Shown here: in pieces, positions 16,762 through 27,165 of the stretch
Position numbering within the stretch: the stretch's first letter is position 1
How the letters are laid out: each line of letters begins with the position of its first letter
Assembly (NCBI GenBank): GCA_003523225.1
Contig: DPGK01000031.1
Span: 8,387 to 55,136 of the forward strand
DNA: 46,750 bases
Direction of reading: 5' to 3'
From: Clostridiales bacterium
Lineage (GTDB): Bacteria; Bacillota; Clostridia; Oscillospirales; CAG-272
Made by a program: the position numbers and the translations under genes
Notes under the pieces: generated by a model
Told to the model about the DNA's origin: nothing
What the model saw: the letters and a program-made list of their open reading frames with translations, nothing else
Databases searched by the model: none

Positions 16762-17798
16762 TATTTCTGCTCCTTTCCCAAGGCTTTCATTACCTTGACA
16801 ATGTTGAGAGCCTGCGGACATTTCATGACGCATCTGCCGCAGCCGACGCATGAGAAAACGCCCTCGTTATTTTCGGGATAGTAGACCAGCTTGTGCATGA
16901 ATCTCTGCCGGAACCTTTCAACCTGTGTAAGTCTGGGCTGACCGGCGGACATGAGCGTGAACTCGGAATACATGCAGGAGTCCCAGCAGCGGTATCTCTG
17001 AACGCCGTTTCCGGTGTCATAGTCGCGTATGTCGTAGCACTGGCAGGTGGGGCAGACAAACGTGCAGGTCCCGCAGCCAAGGCATGCCTCTGAAAGCTCC
17101 GCCCACTTCGGTGAGTTGAACAGCTCCATGGTTTTGCCTGCGCCAAAGCCCTCGGTGGTAAGGTCGTAAAGGGGAGTCTTTGAAAGGCTTTCGCGTATTG
17201 CGTCCTTTTCGGCGGACACGGCGGCAAGATCGCCCTCATCCGCGTCGGAAAGCATTCCGAGGGAAGCAAGCAGAGCCTCGCCCTTTTCGGTCTTTGCGTC
17301 AAGGTAAAGGGTGTCTGCGGCGAAGGTGCAGCTTACGTCTCCGCACGGCTCGGCGGCGTCAATACCGAAGGTGTGGCAGAAGCAGGAGGTCTCCGGCTCA
17401 GTACATGCAACGGTAACGACCGTGCCTTTTTCGCGGCGCGCCTTGTAATAGGCGTCGGTCGGATTTGAAAGGAACACTCTGTCAAGTATTCCGATGCTTG
17501 CGGCGTCGCAGGCGCGCACGCCGAAGATAACAAATTCGCTTCCGGTGTTGCTGTTGTCTACAACGTCTATCTTTTTGCCTCCTTCACGCAGCCTCATCGC
17601 GTAAAGGTTCTCGCTCTGCGGGAAGAAAAGATCCTTGGGGGATCTTACGGTGTTTACGGCGTCTGCGGCGTACCTGCAGCCCTCGCTCCAGAGGGTGTAT
17701 GTCACGTCCTTTTCGCCGCGCACCGGGAGGTAAAGCTCTTTCTGCGCCGCTATCGCCGCAAAAAGGCTGTCAAGTTCGGAGGTTTTGATCTTTTTCAT
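16761..17798 (-). CDS. Iron-sulfur subunit, sulfhydrogenase beta/AsrA-like (FlxB-type)
   Basis: The 345-residue soluble protein has an N-terminal domain with FGVRACD near residue 95 and a cysteine pair region (CTEPETSCFCH) as in HydB/HyhB and AsrA proteins. Two ferredoxin motifs follow, CLGCGTCTFVCP near residues 240-251 and CVGCGRCVMKCP near 318-329. Such subunits carry electrons between the NAD(P)H-binding flavoprotein and a catalytic partner. AAGGAGG precedes the ATG. It is the neighbour of flxA in the operon and probably corresponds to FlxB; the B/C assignment rests on order and similarity only, so no symbol is given. Confidence 0.8.
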   Translation of the reverse strand: MKKIKTSELDSLFAAIAAQKELYLPVRGEKDVTYTLWSEGCRYAADAVNTVRSPKDLFFPQSENLYAMRLREGGKKIDVVDNSNTGSEFVIFGVRACDAASIGILDRVFLSNPTDAYYKARREKGTVVTVACTEPETSCFCHTFGIDAAEPCGDVSCTFAADTLYLDAKTEKGEALLASLGMLSDADEGDLAAVSAEKDAIRESLSKTPLYDLTTEGFGAGKTMELFNSPKWAELSEACLGCGTCTFVCPTCQCYDIRDYDTGNGVQRYRCWDSCMYSEFTLMSAGQPRLTQVERFRQRFMHKLVYYPENNEGVFSCVGCGRCVMKCPQALNIVKVMKALGKEQK

Positions 17799-17811
17799 TT
17801 ATTTTTCCTCC

Positions 17812-18786
17812 TTATTTCAGATTTGAACCCGGCTCGGCATCGCCCTCGGTGAAGGCGGTGAGAGGACCGCGGGTCTCGGAATCGGCGCCAGCCTGGTATT
17901 CGCCGTAAAGCGCGTCGATATCCTTGATGAACTTGCGGTTCAATAGGTGCAGCGGAATATGCTGAGGGCATACTCTTGAGCATTCGCCGCAGTCGGTGCA
18001 GCGACCCGCCACATGGAAGGCGCGCACGATATGGAACATATTTTCCTCAAAGGTATCGGTGTTGGCTTTGGAGGCTATCCCGGACTTTTCATTGTCGAAA
18101 ACGCACTTTTCGCAGGTGCACACGGGGCAGACATTGCGGCAGGCATTGCAGCGGATGCAGCGGGAAAGCTCTCCGCGCCAGAATGCAAATCTCTCGTCGG
18201 GAGTCATTGCCTCAAGCTTTTCCACCTCTGCCATTCGGGGCAGAGCGTCGGGATTGTTGCCCTCGTCGCAGATGATCTCGTCGGATATTACGTGTACGCG
18301 CTTTGCATCGCAAAGACATTTGTCGAGCTTTACCTCATCCTTTTTGACCGTGCTGTCACCGCGAAGGGTATGAACGGTCAGCTCATCTCCCTCGCCGTCC
18401 TCAACCGAGGTGATCCCGCGCAGTCCCATGCCGCGGAGCTTGTTTATATCCGCTTTGCCCGAGCAGCCGATACCCAGCACGTAAATCTTTTCGCGCAGAA
18501 TGCGGTGCTCTTTGATGAGCATATTGATACCGTAGGTATCGCAGGGCTTTGCAAGGATGAGAGTAGTGCCTTCCTTTTTGCAGGCGGCGATAAGATATTT
18601 ACAGAGGTTGGCTCCGCAGAATTCATCGTAAACGAATTTTTCGCTGAATTCCTCGGCGGTTTCAAACACGGCGGGGGTGCGCTCCCAGTCAAACTCGCCG
18701 CGGACCCAGCCCAGCACCTGCTGAGCCTTGCCCTCGGAGAGGAGTTCAAGCACCCGGGTCTTGATCAGTTCAGATTTTCCTTGCAT
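17812..18786 (-). CDS. 4Fe-4S subunit, FrhB/FdhB-like (FlxC-type)
   Basis: This 324-residue protein resembles the beta subunits of F420 hydrogenase and formate dehydrogenase in its first 150 residues (AKPCDTYGINMLIKEHR, then a GIGCSGKADINKLRGMG loop). It ends with two [4Fe-4S] motifs, CIRCNACRNVCP near residues 206-217 with additional close cysteines, and CTDCGECSRVCP near 264-275. Its start overlaps flxD by 22 bases, so translation is coupled. No F420 system is visible, so the fold is used here as an electron relay, as known for Flx complexes. Probable FlxC. Confidence 0.78.
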   Translation of the reverse strand: MQGKSELIKTRVLELLSEGKAQQVLGWVRGEFDWERTPAVFETAEEFSEKFVYDEFCGANLCKYLIAACKKEGTTLILAKPCDTYGINMLIKEHRILREKIYVLGIGCSGKADINKLRGMGLRGITSVEDGEGDELTVHTLRGDSTVKKDEVKLDKCLCDAKRVHVISDEIICDEGNNPDALPRMAEVEKLEAMTPDERFAFWRGELSRCIRCNACRNVCPVCTCEKCVFDNEKSGIASKANTDTFEENMFHIVRAFHVAGRCTDCGECSRVCPQHIPLHLLNRKFIKDIDALYGEYQAGADSETRGPLTAFTEGDAEPGSNLK

Positions 18787-19253
18787 CTCAGATCCCTCAA
18801 CTTTTTATTTTCTCCCAGCTCGGTGACGGTTTTAACAAAATCATTCATAACTCCGGCAAATCTTACGCCCTCGGCGGCGGAGACCCACTCAACGCGGGTG
18901 CGCTCCTTTTCAATGCCGAGGTAGTCGAGCATCGAAAACAGCAGGGTCATTCTGCGGCGGGTATAGTAGTTGCCGGTGGAGTAGTGGCAGTCGCCGGGGT
19001 GACAGCCGCACAGTATAACGCCGTCGGCTCCGCGCTCAAATGCGCGCAGGATGAATATCGGGTTGACCCGGCAGGAGCACGGAACGCGGATGATCTTTAC
19101 ATTCGCAGGATAGGAAAGACGGCTGGTTCCGGCAAGGTCGGCTCCCGCATAGGAGCACCAGTTGCAGCAGAACGCCACTATCGTGGGGACAAATCCGGTG
19201 CTTCCGTTTTCTGCCGTCACGGTGTTTTTTTCTTCGTTTGAGTTCAGCGACAT
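18765..19253 (-). CDS. flxD: MvhD/FlpD family electron-transfer subunit (FlxD-like)
   Basis: The 162-residue protein matches the MvhD/FlpD family (PF02662). Its cysteines are arranged as CCNWC (29-33), CSC (59-61) and CGCHPGDC (82-89), and the YSTGNYYTRRR segment that follows is diagnostic. The C-terminal VSAAEGVRFAGVMNDF closes the domain. In methanogens MvhD passes electrons from the hydrogenase to HdrA; in Flx complexes FlxD does so from NADH (known). It overlaps hdrA by 10 bases and flxC by 22, so it is translated with both. GGAGG precedes its ATG inside the hdrA end. Confidence 0.9.
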   Translation of the reverse strand: MSLNSNEEKNTVTAENGSTGFVPTIVAFCCNWCSYAGADLAGTSRLSYPANVKIIRVPCSCRVNPIFILRAFERGADGVILCGCHPGDCHYSTGNYYTRRRMTLLFSMLDYLGIEKERTRVEWVSAAEGVRFAGVMNDFVKTVTELGENKKLRDLRCKENLN

Positions 19254-21229
19254 ATCGCATCCACCTCCGCAAGAATTTGTCTGCTTGAAAAGCCCTTAAG
19301 GTCCATGGCTCCGGACGGGCAGGTTACGGTGCAGGCGCCGCAGCCCTGGCAGACCGCCTCGTTGACCACAGCCACACGGCGGTCAACTGTCTTCCCGGCG
19401 ATGCGGAACTGCTTTGTCTCATATGTGATCGCGCCGTAGGGGCAGACATTCTGGCACATTGAGCAGCCGTTGCAGAGCATCTCGTCGGAATGAGCCACGC
19501 AGGGGTTGCCGGTCAGCTTATCCTTTGAAAGCAGGGCAATTACCTTAGACGCGGCGGCGGAAGCCTGCGCGACCGTTTCGGGAACGTCCTTGGGACCCTG
19601 ACATACGCCGGAAAGGAATACTCCGGCGGTGGGGCTTTCGACCGGACGCAGCTTTGCGTGCGCCTCGGTGAAGAAATCGTTTGTATCCATACTGGCGGTC
19701 AGCATGGTGGCAATGCGGCGCGCGCCGGCAGAAGGCTCGATAGCCGCGGCAAGCACCACAAGGTCGGCGTCGATTATGACCTGGCGGTTTTCAATAAGGT
19801 CAGCGCCCTGGACCTCCAGCTTGTCGCCCTTGCGGGAGACCTTGCCCACGTTGCCCTTGATGTAATCCACGCCGTACTGCTCGACGGCGCGGCGGTAGAA
19901 CTCGTCAAAGTTCTTGCCTGGGGTACGCACGTCGATATAGAAGACGTGCACGTCCGTGTCGGGATACTTTTCACGTATCATCATCGCGTGCTTGGCGGTG
20001 TACATACAGCATATCTTCGAGCAGTAGGTCTTGCCCTTGGAGGCGTCGCATCTTGAACCGACACACTGGACAAAAACAATGGTCTTGGGATGCTTGCCGT
20101 CAGACGGACGCAGGAGTATTCCCTTTGTGGGACCCGCCGCGTTCATAAGTCTTTCAAGCTCCAGAGAGGTTATAACGTCCTTGTTTTCGGCATATCCCAG
20201 CTCGCCGTAGCGGGAGGGATCTATCATGTCAAAGCCGGTGGCGACCACGATCGCGCCGTACTGCTTTTCGATTATTTCGTCCTTCTGCTCAAAGTCGATA
20301 GCGCCCGCCGAACAGTTCATCTTGCAAAGGCCGCACTTGCCGGTCCTGAAGTGAATGCAGGCGGAGGTGTCAATCACCGGCACCTTCGGGATCGACTGAG
20401 CAAACGGCATATAGATAGCTCCGCGCGTGCAGAGGTTCATGTCAAATTCCGAGGGGGACTTGCGGGAGGGACATTTTTCGGTACATACGCCGCAGCCTGT
20501 GCACTTGTCGGCATCGACGTATCTTGCTCTCTTTTTGATCTTTACCGTGAAATTGCCCACAAAGCCCGAGACGGACTCCACCTCGCTGTATGTGTAAAGA
20601 CCGATCTTTTCGTTCTGCGCCGCATCGACCATCTTCGGCGTAAGAATACACGCCGAGCAGTCAAGAGTTGGGAAGGTCTTGTCAAGCTGCGCCATGTGAC
20701 CTCCGATAGTGGGCAGCTTTTCGACGATGTCGACCTCATATCCAGCGTCGGCAATGTCAAGTGCCGACTGGATCCCGGCAATGCCGCCGCCGATGACAAG
20801 CGCGCGCTTGGTCACAGAGCTTTCGCCGGCAGTCAGGGGTGTGTTGAGCTGGATCTTGGCAACAGCGGTACGGGCAAGGATTATTGCCTTTTCGGTCGCC
20901 TCAGCCTTGTCCTTATGTATCCATGAGCAGTGCTCGCGGATATTTGCCACTTCTACCATGTAGGGGTTGAGCCCGGCTCTTGACGCGGTCTTGCGGAAGG
21001 TAGCCTCATGCATTCTCGGCGAGCAGGAGCAAATGACCACGCCGTCAAGGAAGTGATCCTTTATGGCATTCACTATCAGCGACTGACCGCCCTCGGAACA
21101 CATATACTGATAATCTGTTGCAAATACGACTCCCGGCTCGTTTTTCATAGCCTCTGCCACCGCGTGGACGTCAACGGTCGCCGCGATATTGGAGCCGCAC
21201 CAACAGACAAATACTCCGATTCTCTGCAT
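19244..21229 (-). CDS. hdrA: Heterodisulfide reductase-like subunit A (HdrA), flavin bifurcation subunit
   Basis: The 661-residue protein is a full-length HdrA. The N-terminal cysteine domain runs over about residues 1-140 (VFVCWCGSNIA, CSCSPRMHEATFRK). The FAD Rossmann motif GGGIAGIQSALDIA lies near 147-160. An inserted ferredoxin (CTGCGVCTEKCP near 242-253) and a cysteine-rich segment (CGLCKMNC near 299-306) come next, and two C-terminal ferredoxin motifs follow (CNGCSMCQNVCP, CQGCGACTVTCP). HdrA flavin splits electron pairs between a high-potential acceptor and ferredoxin in methanogen Hdr complexes (known). No hydrogenase genes are present; instead the Flx module is encoded directly downstream. 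AAGGAGAAAAGGAT precedes the ATG. Confidence 0.92.
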   Translation of the reverse strand: MQRIGVFVCWCGSNIAATVDVHAVAEAMKNEPGVVFATDYQYMCSEGGQSLIVNAIKDHFLDGVVICSCSPRMHEATFRKTASRAGLNPYMVEVANIREHCSWIHKDKAEATEKAIILARTAVAKIQLNTPLTAGESSVTKRALVIGGGIAGIQSALDIADAGYEVDIVEKLPTIGGHMAQLDKTFPTLDCSACILTPKMVDAAQNEKIGLYTYSEVESVSGFVGNFTVKIKKRARYVDADKCTGCGVCTEKCPSRKSPSEFDMNLCTRGAIYMPFAQSIPKVPVIDTSACIHFRTGKCGLCKMNCSAGAIDFEQKDEIIEKQYGAIVVATGFDMIDPSRYGELGYAENKDVITSLELERLMNAAGPTKGILLRPSDGKHPKTIVFVQCVGSRCDASKGKTYCSKICCMYTAKHAMMIREKYPDTDVHVFYIDVRTPGKNFDEFYRRAVEQYGVDYIKGNVGKVSRKGDKLEVQGADLIENRQVIIDADLVVLAAAIEPSAGARRIATMLTASMDTNDFFTEAHAKLRPVESPTAGVFLSGVCQGPKDVPETVAQASAAASKVIALLSKDKLTGNPCVAHSDEMLCNGCSMCQNVCPYGAITYETKQFRIAGKTVDRRVAVVNEAVCQGCGACTVTCPSGAMDLKGFSSRQILAEVDAICR

Positions 21230-21241
21230 ATCCTTTTCTCC

Positions 21242-21637
21242 TTAGCCCTTGTATTTTCTGAATGCGCTGACTATCGCCTGCTGAGGCAGCTCGGGATCAA
21301 GCAGCGCGGGAATGTCGTCGTCATGCAGATGATTCTGACCCTGACGGCGCACCATCAGCGTGCGCGCCGCTTCGACGAGCTTTGCCGGCTCAACGCCGCG
21401 CGGGCATCTCTCGACACAGGCAAAGCAGGTAAGGCATTTCCATACCGATTCGGAGGAAAACAGCTTGTCGATCTCGCCGTTTTCGACCATATACACAAAT
21501 TGATGCGGATGATATTCCATCTCGCCGTAAGCGGGGCAGGTTGCGGAGCATTTGCCGCACTTCATGCACTTACGGGTATTCACGCCGCTTATCTCCACGA
21601 TCTTTGCGGCGGTCTCTTTTTCGTTGTTTATATTCAT
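21242..21637 (-). CDS. hdrC: Heterodisulfide reductase-like subunit C (HdrC)
   Basis: The start is set at 21637, giving 131 residues, because longer frames run into hdrB. Two [4Fe-4S] motifs are visible: CMKCGKCSATCP (C24-C34) and CLTCFACVERCP (C68-C78). The VYMVENGEIDKL helix between them is typical of HdrC. HdrC links the flavin of HdrA to the non-cubane clusters of HdrB. The gene lies eight bases after hdrB and 12 before hdrA. A membrane helix is absent, so this is the soluble HdrABC type. Confidence 0.9.
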   Translation of the reverse strand: MNINNEKETAAKIVEISGVNTRKCMKCGKCSATCPAYGEMEYHPHQFVYMVENGEIDKLFSSESVWKCLTCFACVERCPRGVEPAKLVEAARTLMVRRQGQNHLHDDDIPALLDPELPQQAIVSAFRKYKG

Positions 21638-21645
21638 TTTCTGCC

Positions 21646-22434
21646 TCAGTTCTCCTCCGCCACGCCCAGCGCACGGGCAAGCAGCTCGGTGAAGTAATAA
21701 ACGGGAAGCTCTCCGCCGCCGTTGACCTTGAGGTTGTACATACAAAGCGGGCAGGCGGTTATAAGACTTTCTGCACCCTCTCCGGAAGCCGATGCGGTAA
21801 CTATTCTGCTTCTCTTTCCGGCAAACGCGCGATCCTCAAGCGTAACATATCCGCCGCAGCACTCGTTGCGCTGTGCGTATTTCACCGGCTGAGCGCCGAG
21901 AGCCTTGATAAGTCCCTCGATAGCCTCCGGATTTTCCGGGTCGTCAAAGCCCAGCTCCTTGCCGGGACGCAGCAGAAGGCAGCCGTAATACCCGCCTATC
22001 TTCTGACCCTTGAGGGGATTCACCACTTTCTTCGCCAGCTCGTCGTAGCCTATAATGTCCCGAAGTACCTCTATGTAGTGATAGACCTTGACTTCTCCCT
22101 CATAGGGTATCTCGTTCTGCATATAGCGGTTGACCCTGTCGCGTATTTCGGGATCGTTCTTCATGTCCTCGTTCACGCGCTTTATCACGTTGTAGCAGGC
22201 AGAGCACACGGTGACAAGAGGAGTACCCGCATCTCTTGCCGCCATAAGCGCACGGACGGAGGCAAGTCTCGGGGCGATCGCGTCGGACGCTGTGGGATAG
22301 ACTCCGCCGCAGCACTGCCAATCGGGAATTTCGACAAGCTCGATCCCCAGCGCTTTTGCCGAGCGGCGGGCAAATGCGTCAAGTTCTTTTGCCTTGGTGC
22401 GCAGGGTACAGCCGGGATAATAACTGAATACCAT
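21646..22434 (-). CDS. hdrB: Heterodisulfide reductase-like subunit B (HdrB) with two CCG domains
   Basis: This 262-residue protein carries both complete CCG cluster motifs: C9, C41-C42, C77, C80 and C152, C192-C193, C228, C231. The spacings (31 and 34, then 39 and 34 residues) fit the known non-cubane [4Fe-4S] cluster sites that reduce heterodisulfide in methanogens. The ATG follows GAAAGGAAC. This organism is unlikely to have CoM-S-S-CoB, so the high-potential acceptor must be another disulfide, a protein thiol, or the fumarate reductase encoded in the same operon. HdrB, HdrC and HdrA are consecutive. Confidence 0.9.
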   Translation of the reverse strand: MVFSYYPGCTLRTKAKELDAFARRSAKALGIELVEIPDWQCCGGVYPTASDAIAPRLASVRALMAARDAGTPLVTVCSACYNVIKRVNEDMKNDPEIRDRVNRYMQNEIPYEGEVKVYHYIEVLRDIIGYDELAKKVVNPLKGQKIGGYYGCLLLRPGKELGFDDPENPEAIEGLIKALGAQPVKYAQRNECCGGYVTLEDRAFAGKRSRIVTASASGEGAESLITACPLCMYNLKVNGGGELPVYYFTELLARALGVAEEN

Positions 22435-22486
22435 TTTATATTGTTCCTTTCTGCGGATTTGGTAAAATCATTATTTCAGCCATTTC

Positions 22487-22514
22487 GGGGATGCCGCCTG
22501 AGCGCAGCATCCCC
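22487..22514. other. Hairpin between fumC and hdrB
   Basis: GGGGATGC (22487-22494) pairs with GCATCCCC (22507-22514) in the 98-base gap. No T-tract follows on the minus strand, so it may be an attenuator-like or RNA-processing hairpin that sets different levels of fumC and the hdr genes. Confidence 0.4.
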
Positions 22515-22532
22515 TCATGATTCGATATATAA

Positions 22533-23909
<1,377 letters not shown>

Positions 23910-24032
23910 TTTTTCTTCTCCTTGACCTGCATAATTCATGAATTTTTGCTTCTGTGCAGCGTTTTTTATGTGTTTTTTTCGATTCCGGAACAGCCGGAAA
24001 ACGCCTTTGCACACATAGCGTATTATAAAATA

Positions 24033-24061
24033 ATTATATCACTTTGTTATAAATATGTCAA
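24033..24061 (-). promoter_or_regulatory. Consensus promoter of the fumC-hdr-flx-frd operon
   Basis: On the minus strand TTGACA (24061-24056) and TATAAT (24038-24033) are exactly 17 bases apart. A second TATAAT lies at 24027-24022 and may serve as an alternative -10. The leader to fumC is about 115 bases. Confidence 0.85.
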
Positions 24062-24263
24062 TCCCTGCGCGGCAGTTTTCGACTGAAAAAGACTACAATA
24101 TTCACTGTATCGCGCAGGCTCAAAACTGTGCAATTGTCCGAAAGACGTCAAAAAGCGTCCGGAATGCGGGCATAAAAGGCAAAATATGCGAAAAATGTCG
24201 ACAACACATCCATAGTGCCCCGCCTCCTGCCGCTTTACCGACGGCAACGCATATCCGGGCAAT

Positions 24264-25244
24264 TCAGCAGACAATATTGTACTTTTCCACCATTCTTTGC
24301 GGCTTGTACGCCAGCTTTGACTGACGCAGCCCCGGCTCCCCGCAGTCCTCCTCACGGTTTATATACGCGGCACGTCCCTCAAACCGTGCGGCAAATTCGC
24401 GGAAGACCATCGGGTATGCGCCGGGGAAGCTGCGGTCTGCTTTTTCAATGTGAATATCAAGCATACCGGCAGTCACCTCGCCGAAGGTGAACGCCGCGAC
24501 CTTCTCTCCGGCAAAAAGCAGTATACCCTCCTGCCCGTATGCGCTCCAGTTTGACAGCACCTCGTCGCACGCGGCGCGCTCGGCGCTGAACACCTCGTCC
24601 GTCTTCCCCTCCCCGGCAAGTCCGGCGTAGTAGCGGTCGAGAAACTCCCTCGCGGCGGGAATATTCTCATCACCTATATCCTCCACGTGCCAGTCGGGAA
24701 ATGTGGATCTGAATTTATTTATATGATTTCGCTGCCCCGAAAGGTGCTTGCCTCCGAGGCTTATCATTTTTCCGGCTTCATAAACATAGTCGTTCCAGTC
24801 GCGATCCTGCCAGACCTCCGCCTCCGGGAAAAGGCTGAGCAGCAAGGCTCTTTCCTCCCATGAAAGACAGCAGAAGAAATGCGCACCGTATTCCGAAAGC
24901 CGATCCACCGCTTCTTTCACCTCATCGGCGTGCATAATACCGTCCGACTGCAGGTTCTCGTCACCGGGACAGTACACCTTTGGGCAGGCATAAGCATAAG
25001 AGTGAGCGTATGCGCGGGCGCGGGCGTCGGGAAAGGAATCCGGGTCAATATCCGGATCGACCGCATAGCGCAGCCAGAGCACTTCCCTGCCGCCTTGCTC
25101 CTCATATGCCAGCTCGCAGCCGTAATAGTCGCGCCACATGACGATATTACCCGGCGTCATATCACAAAGTCCGCCGCGATAGGAGGAAAGCACACGCGCA
25201 AGCATCGGAATATCCGAGATAAGGGGTTTTCTGAATTGAATCAT
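24264..25244 (-). CDS. DUF2156 (GNAT-fold) acyl/aminoacyl transferase-like protein
   Basis: The 326-residue soluble protein has the double-GNAT layout of DUF2156 (PF09924), related to the C-terminal domain of MprF lysyl-transferases. The diagnostic segment GGKHLSGQRNHINKF lies near residue 160, and the C-terminal half has the YPMVFREFAARF and YINREEDCGEPGLRQSK stretches seen in these proteins. There are no membrane helices, so unlike MprF it has no flippase part. Its substrate is not known. It stands alone between the fumC promoter region and rplA, with only a weak ribosome site. Confidence 0.75.
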   Translation of the reverse strand: MIQFRKPLISDIPMLARVLSSYRGGLCDMTPGNIVMWRDYYGCELAYEEQGGREVLWLRYAVDPDIDPDSFPDARARAYAHSYAYACPKVYCPGDENLQSDGIMHADEVKEAVDRLSEYGAHFFCCLSWEERALLLSLFPEAEVWQDRDWNDYVYEAGKMISLGGKHLSGQRNHINKFRSTFPDWHVEDIGDENIPAAREFLDRYYAGLAGEGKTDEVFSAERAACDEVLSNWSAYGQEGILLFAGEKVAAFTFGEVTAGMLDIHIEKADRSFPGAYPMVFREFAARFEGRAAYINREEDCGEPGLRQSKLAYKPQRMVEKYNIVC

Positions 25245-25305
25245 AAATTACCTGTTTTATATTCTGCGAAATTATCGCTTGTGATTTTTATGGTCATAAC
25301 CAGTT

Positions 25306-25339
25306 TTGGGGCTGACGCATTTAAGTGCGTCAGCCCCAA
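25306..25339. other. Long hairpin after rplA
   Basis: A 14-bp perfect stem (TTGGGGCTGACGCA with its complement, 25306-25319 and 25326-25339) lies between the rplA stop and the DUF2156 start. No T-tract follows on either strand, so termination is only possible, not shown. Confidence 0.45.
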
Positions 25340-25395
25340 GCGACAAACCGACTTGCGGTATTTTATGCTGCCGCTGTTTCCGGTTCTGCAAATTA

Positions 25396-26091
25396 TCAGC
25401 CGAGCTTCGCCTGGTTGATCTTGATGCCGGGGCCCATCGTAGAGGCGATAACGCAGCTCTTGATGTACTGACCCTTTGCAGAGGCAGGTTTTGCTTTTAT
25501 GATAGCGCCGACAAGGGTGTCAAAGTTCTCGCGGAGCTTATCCTCGCCGAAGGACACCTTACCGATGGGGCAGTGGATGATGTTGGTCTTGTCAAGACGG
25601 TACTCGATCTTACCTGCCTTGGCTTCCTTGACCGCACGGGCAACGTCGGGGGTGACGGTGCCTGCCTTGGGGGAAGGCATAAGTCCCTTAGGACCGAGGA
25701 CCTTACCAAGGCGTCCGATCATACCCATCATATCAGGGCTGGCGATAACAACGTCAAACTCGAACCAGCCTTCTTTGGTGATCTTGTCGATATATTCCTG
25801 ATCGCCAACGTAATCCGCGCCGGCGTCAAGTGCTGCCTGAACCTTATCGCCCTTGGTGAATACCAGGGTGCGGACGGTCTTACCGGTACCGTTGGGAAGG
25901 ACCACGGCGCCGCGGACCTGCTGGTCGGCATGACGGGAGTCAACGCCCAGACGGACATGGATCTCGACTGTCTCATCAAATTTCGCCTTTGCGGTCTTGC
26001 ATACAAGACCCATAGCCTCGGCGGGATCGTACTGCTTGCTCTTTTCGTACAGCTTTACGCTGTCGGAATATTTCTTACCTTTTTTAGCCAT
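25396..26091 (-). CDS. rplA: 50S ribosomal protein L1
   Basis: This is a full-length (231-residue) L1. It has the N-terminal [11 protein letters not shown] segment, the conserved [17 protein letters not shown] and the signature [19 protein letters not shown] near residue 125. It binds 23S rRNA at the L1 stalk and usually represses its own operon. GAGGAGGT precedes the ATG, 21 bases after rplK. Unusually, rplJ and rplL do not follow; a DUF2156 gene does. Confidence 0.97.
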   Translation of the reverse strand: MAKKGKKYSDSVKLYEKSKQYDPAEAMGLVCKTAKAKFDETVEIHVRLGVDSRHADQQVRGAVVLPNGTGKTVRTLVFTKGDKVQAALDAGADYVGDQEYIDKITKEGWFEFDVVIASPDMMGMIGRLGKVLGPKGLMPSPKAGTVTPDVARAVKEAKAGKIEYRLDKTNIIHCPIGKVSFGEDKLRENFDTLVGAIIKAKPASAKGQYIKSCVIASTMGPGIKINQAKLG

Positions 26092-26112
26092 TGCTCTTTA
26101 CCTCCTCGTCTC

Positions 26113-26538
26113 TCATTCCTCGACGGTGATACCCATTGAGCGGGCGGTACCGGCGATCATGCTCATTGCCGTCTCAACAGAAGCGGCGTTGAGGTCGGGC
26201 ATCTTTGTCTCGGCTATCTTTCTTACCTGATCCTTGGTGAGCTTTGCCACCTTGGTCTTGTTGGGAGTAGCTGAGCCCTTCTCGATTCCGGCTGCCTTGA
26301 GGATCAGCACGGGTGCGGGAGGAGTTTTGGTGATAAAGGTGAAGGAACGGTCGGCATACACCGTAATTACTACGGGGATGATAAGACCGATGTCGTTTTT
26401 GGTTCTCTCGTTGAACTCTTTAGTGAATACCGGGATGGCAACGCCGTACTGACCGAGAGCAGGTCCTACGGGGGGCTGAGGAGTTGCCTTGCCGGCGGGA
26501 AGCTGAAGCTTTATATAGCCCAGAACTTTCTTTGCCAT
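26113..26538 (-). CDS. rplK: 50S ribosomal protein L11
   Basis: This 141-residue L11 has the N-terminal proline-rich helix ([19 protein letters not shown]) and the C-terminal rRNA-binding domain with [20 protein letters not shown]. It forms the GTPase-associated centre with 23S rRNA. GGAGG precedes the ATG. It follows nusG after 84 bases and precedes rplA in the conserved order. Confidence 0.97.
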   Translation of the reverse strand: MAKKVLGYIKLQLPAGKATPQPPVGPALGQYGVAIPVFTKEFNERTKNDIGLIIPVVITVYADRSFTFITKTPPAPVLILKAAGIEKGSATPNKTKVAKLTKDQVRKIAETKMPDLNAASVETAMSMIAGTARSMGITVEE

Positions 26539-26622
26539 TTTAAATTACCTCCAAATGTGGTTAGTTGCGGAAGAAATTGATAGATTTTTTCTTCCTCCCA
26601 CGCGACTCTTTCCGAGCCGCTG

Positions 26623-27162
26623 TCAGTTTGCCGGGATGACGTTTTCTGTGTCAAGCTCGACGGGAATATCGCGGCGTCCTCTCTTGATGAGGACAGTGAC
26701 CTTTTTCTGATTATCGGAGATCGACTGAACCGTGCCGGAGTAGCCGTCAAACAGCCCTCCCTTTACACTGACCTCGTCGCCGACGGAAATAAGAAGCTTT
26801 ACCTTCTTTTCGTCGATGCCGAGAGCCTCGACCTCTGAATCAAGCAGCGGAGTGGGGCGTGAGCCGGGACCGACAAAGCCTGTGACGCCCGTGATGTTTC
26901 TTACCACGTGCCAGCTTTCCTCGGTCATTATCATCTTCACCAGAACGTATCCGGGGAAAATCTTGCTTTCAACCTCTTTTTCCTCGTCGCCTTTTTTCTC
27001 AACGACCGTTTCCACGGGAACTTTTACGTCAAAGATCAGGTGACCGAGTCCGCGGTTCTCAACGATCTTCACAAGGTTGGTCATTACCTTGTTTTCATAA
27101 CCGGAATACGTATGCACCACATACCAACGCACTCCGACATTCATTTCGTTTATGTCGCTCAT
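26623..27162 (-). CDS. nusG: Transcription termination/antitermination factor NusG
   Basis: The 179-residue protein has the NGN domain (WYVVHTYSGYENKV, PGYVLVKM, VRNITGVTGFVG) and a C-terminal KOW domain (VSVKGGLFDGYSGTVQSI). It binds RNA polymerase and couples it to Rho or the ribosome. It starts three bases after secE with no clear ribosome site of its own, so translation is probably coupled. Confidence 0.96.
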   Translation of the reverse strand: MSDINEMNVGVRWYVVHTYSGYENKVMTNLVKIVENRGLGHLIFDVKVPVETVVEKKGDEEKEVESKIFPGYVLVKMIMTEESWHVVRNITGVTGFVGPGSRPTPLLDSEVEALGIDEKKVKLLISVGDEVSVKGGLFDGYSGTVQSISDNQKKVTVLIKRGRRDIPVELDTENVIPAN

Positions 27163-27165
27163 TGC

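Noticed and set aside
17812..18786. Reading the FrhB/FdhB-like protein and the CofE-like protein as proof of an F420 pathway
   Set aside because: Both folds are widely used outside F420 metabolism, and no F420 core synthesis gene is visible in the window.
25306..25339. Calling the 14-bp hairpin after rplA a rho-independent terminator
   Set aside because: There is no T-tract on either strand, so it is listed only as a hairpin.
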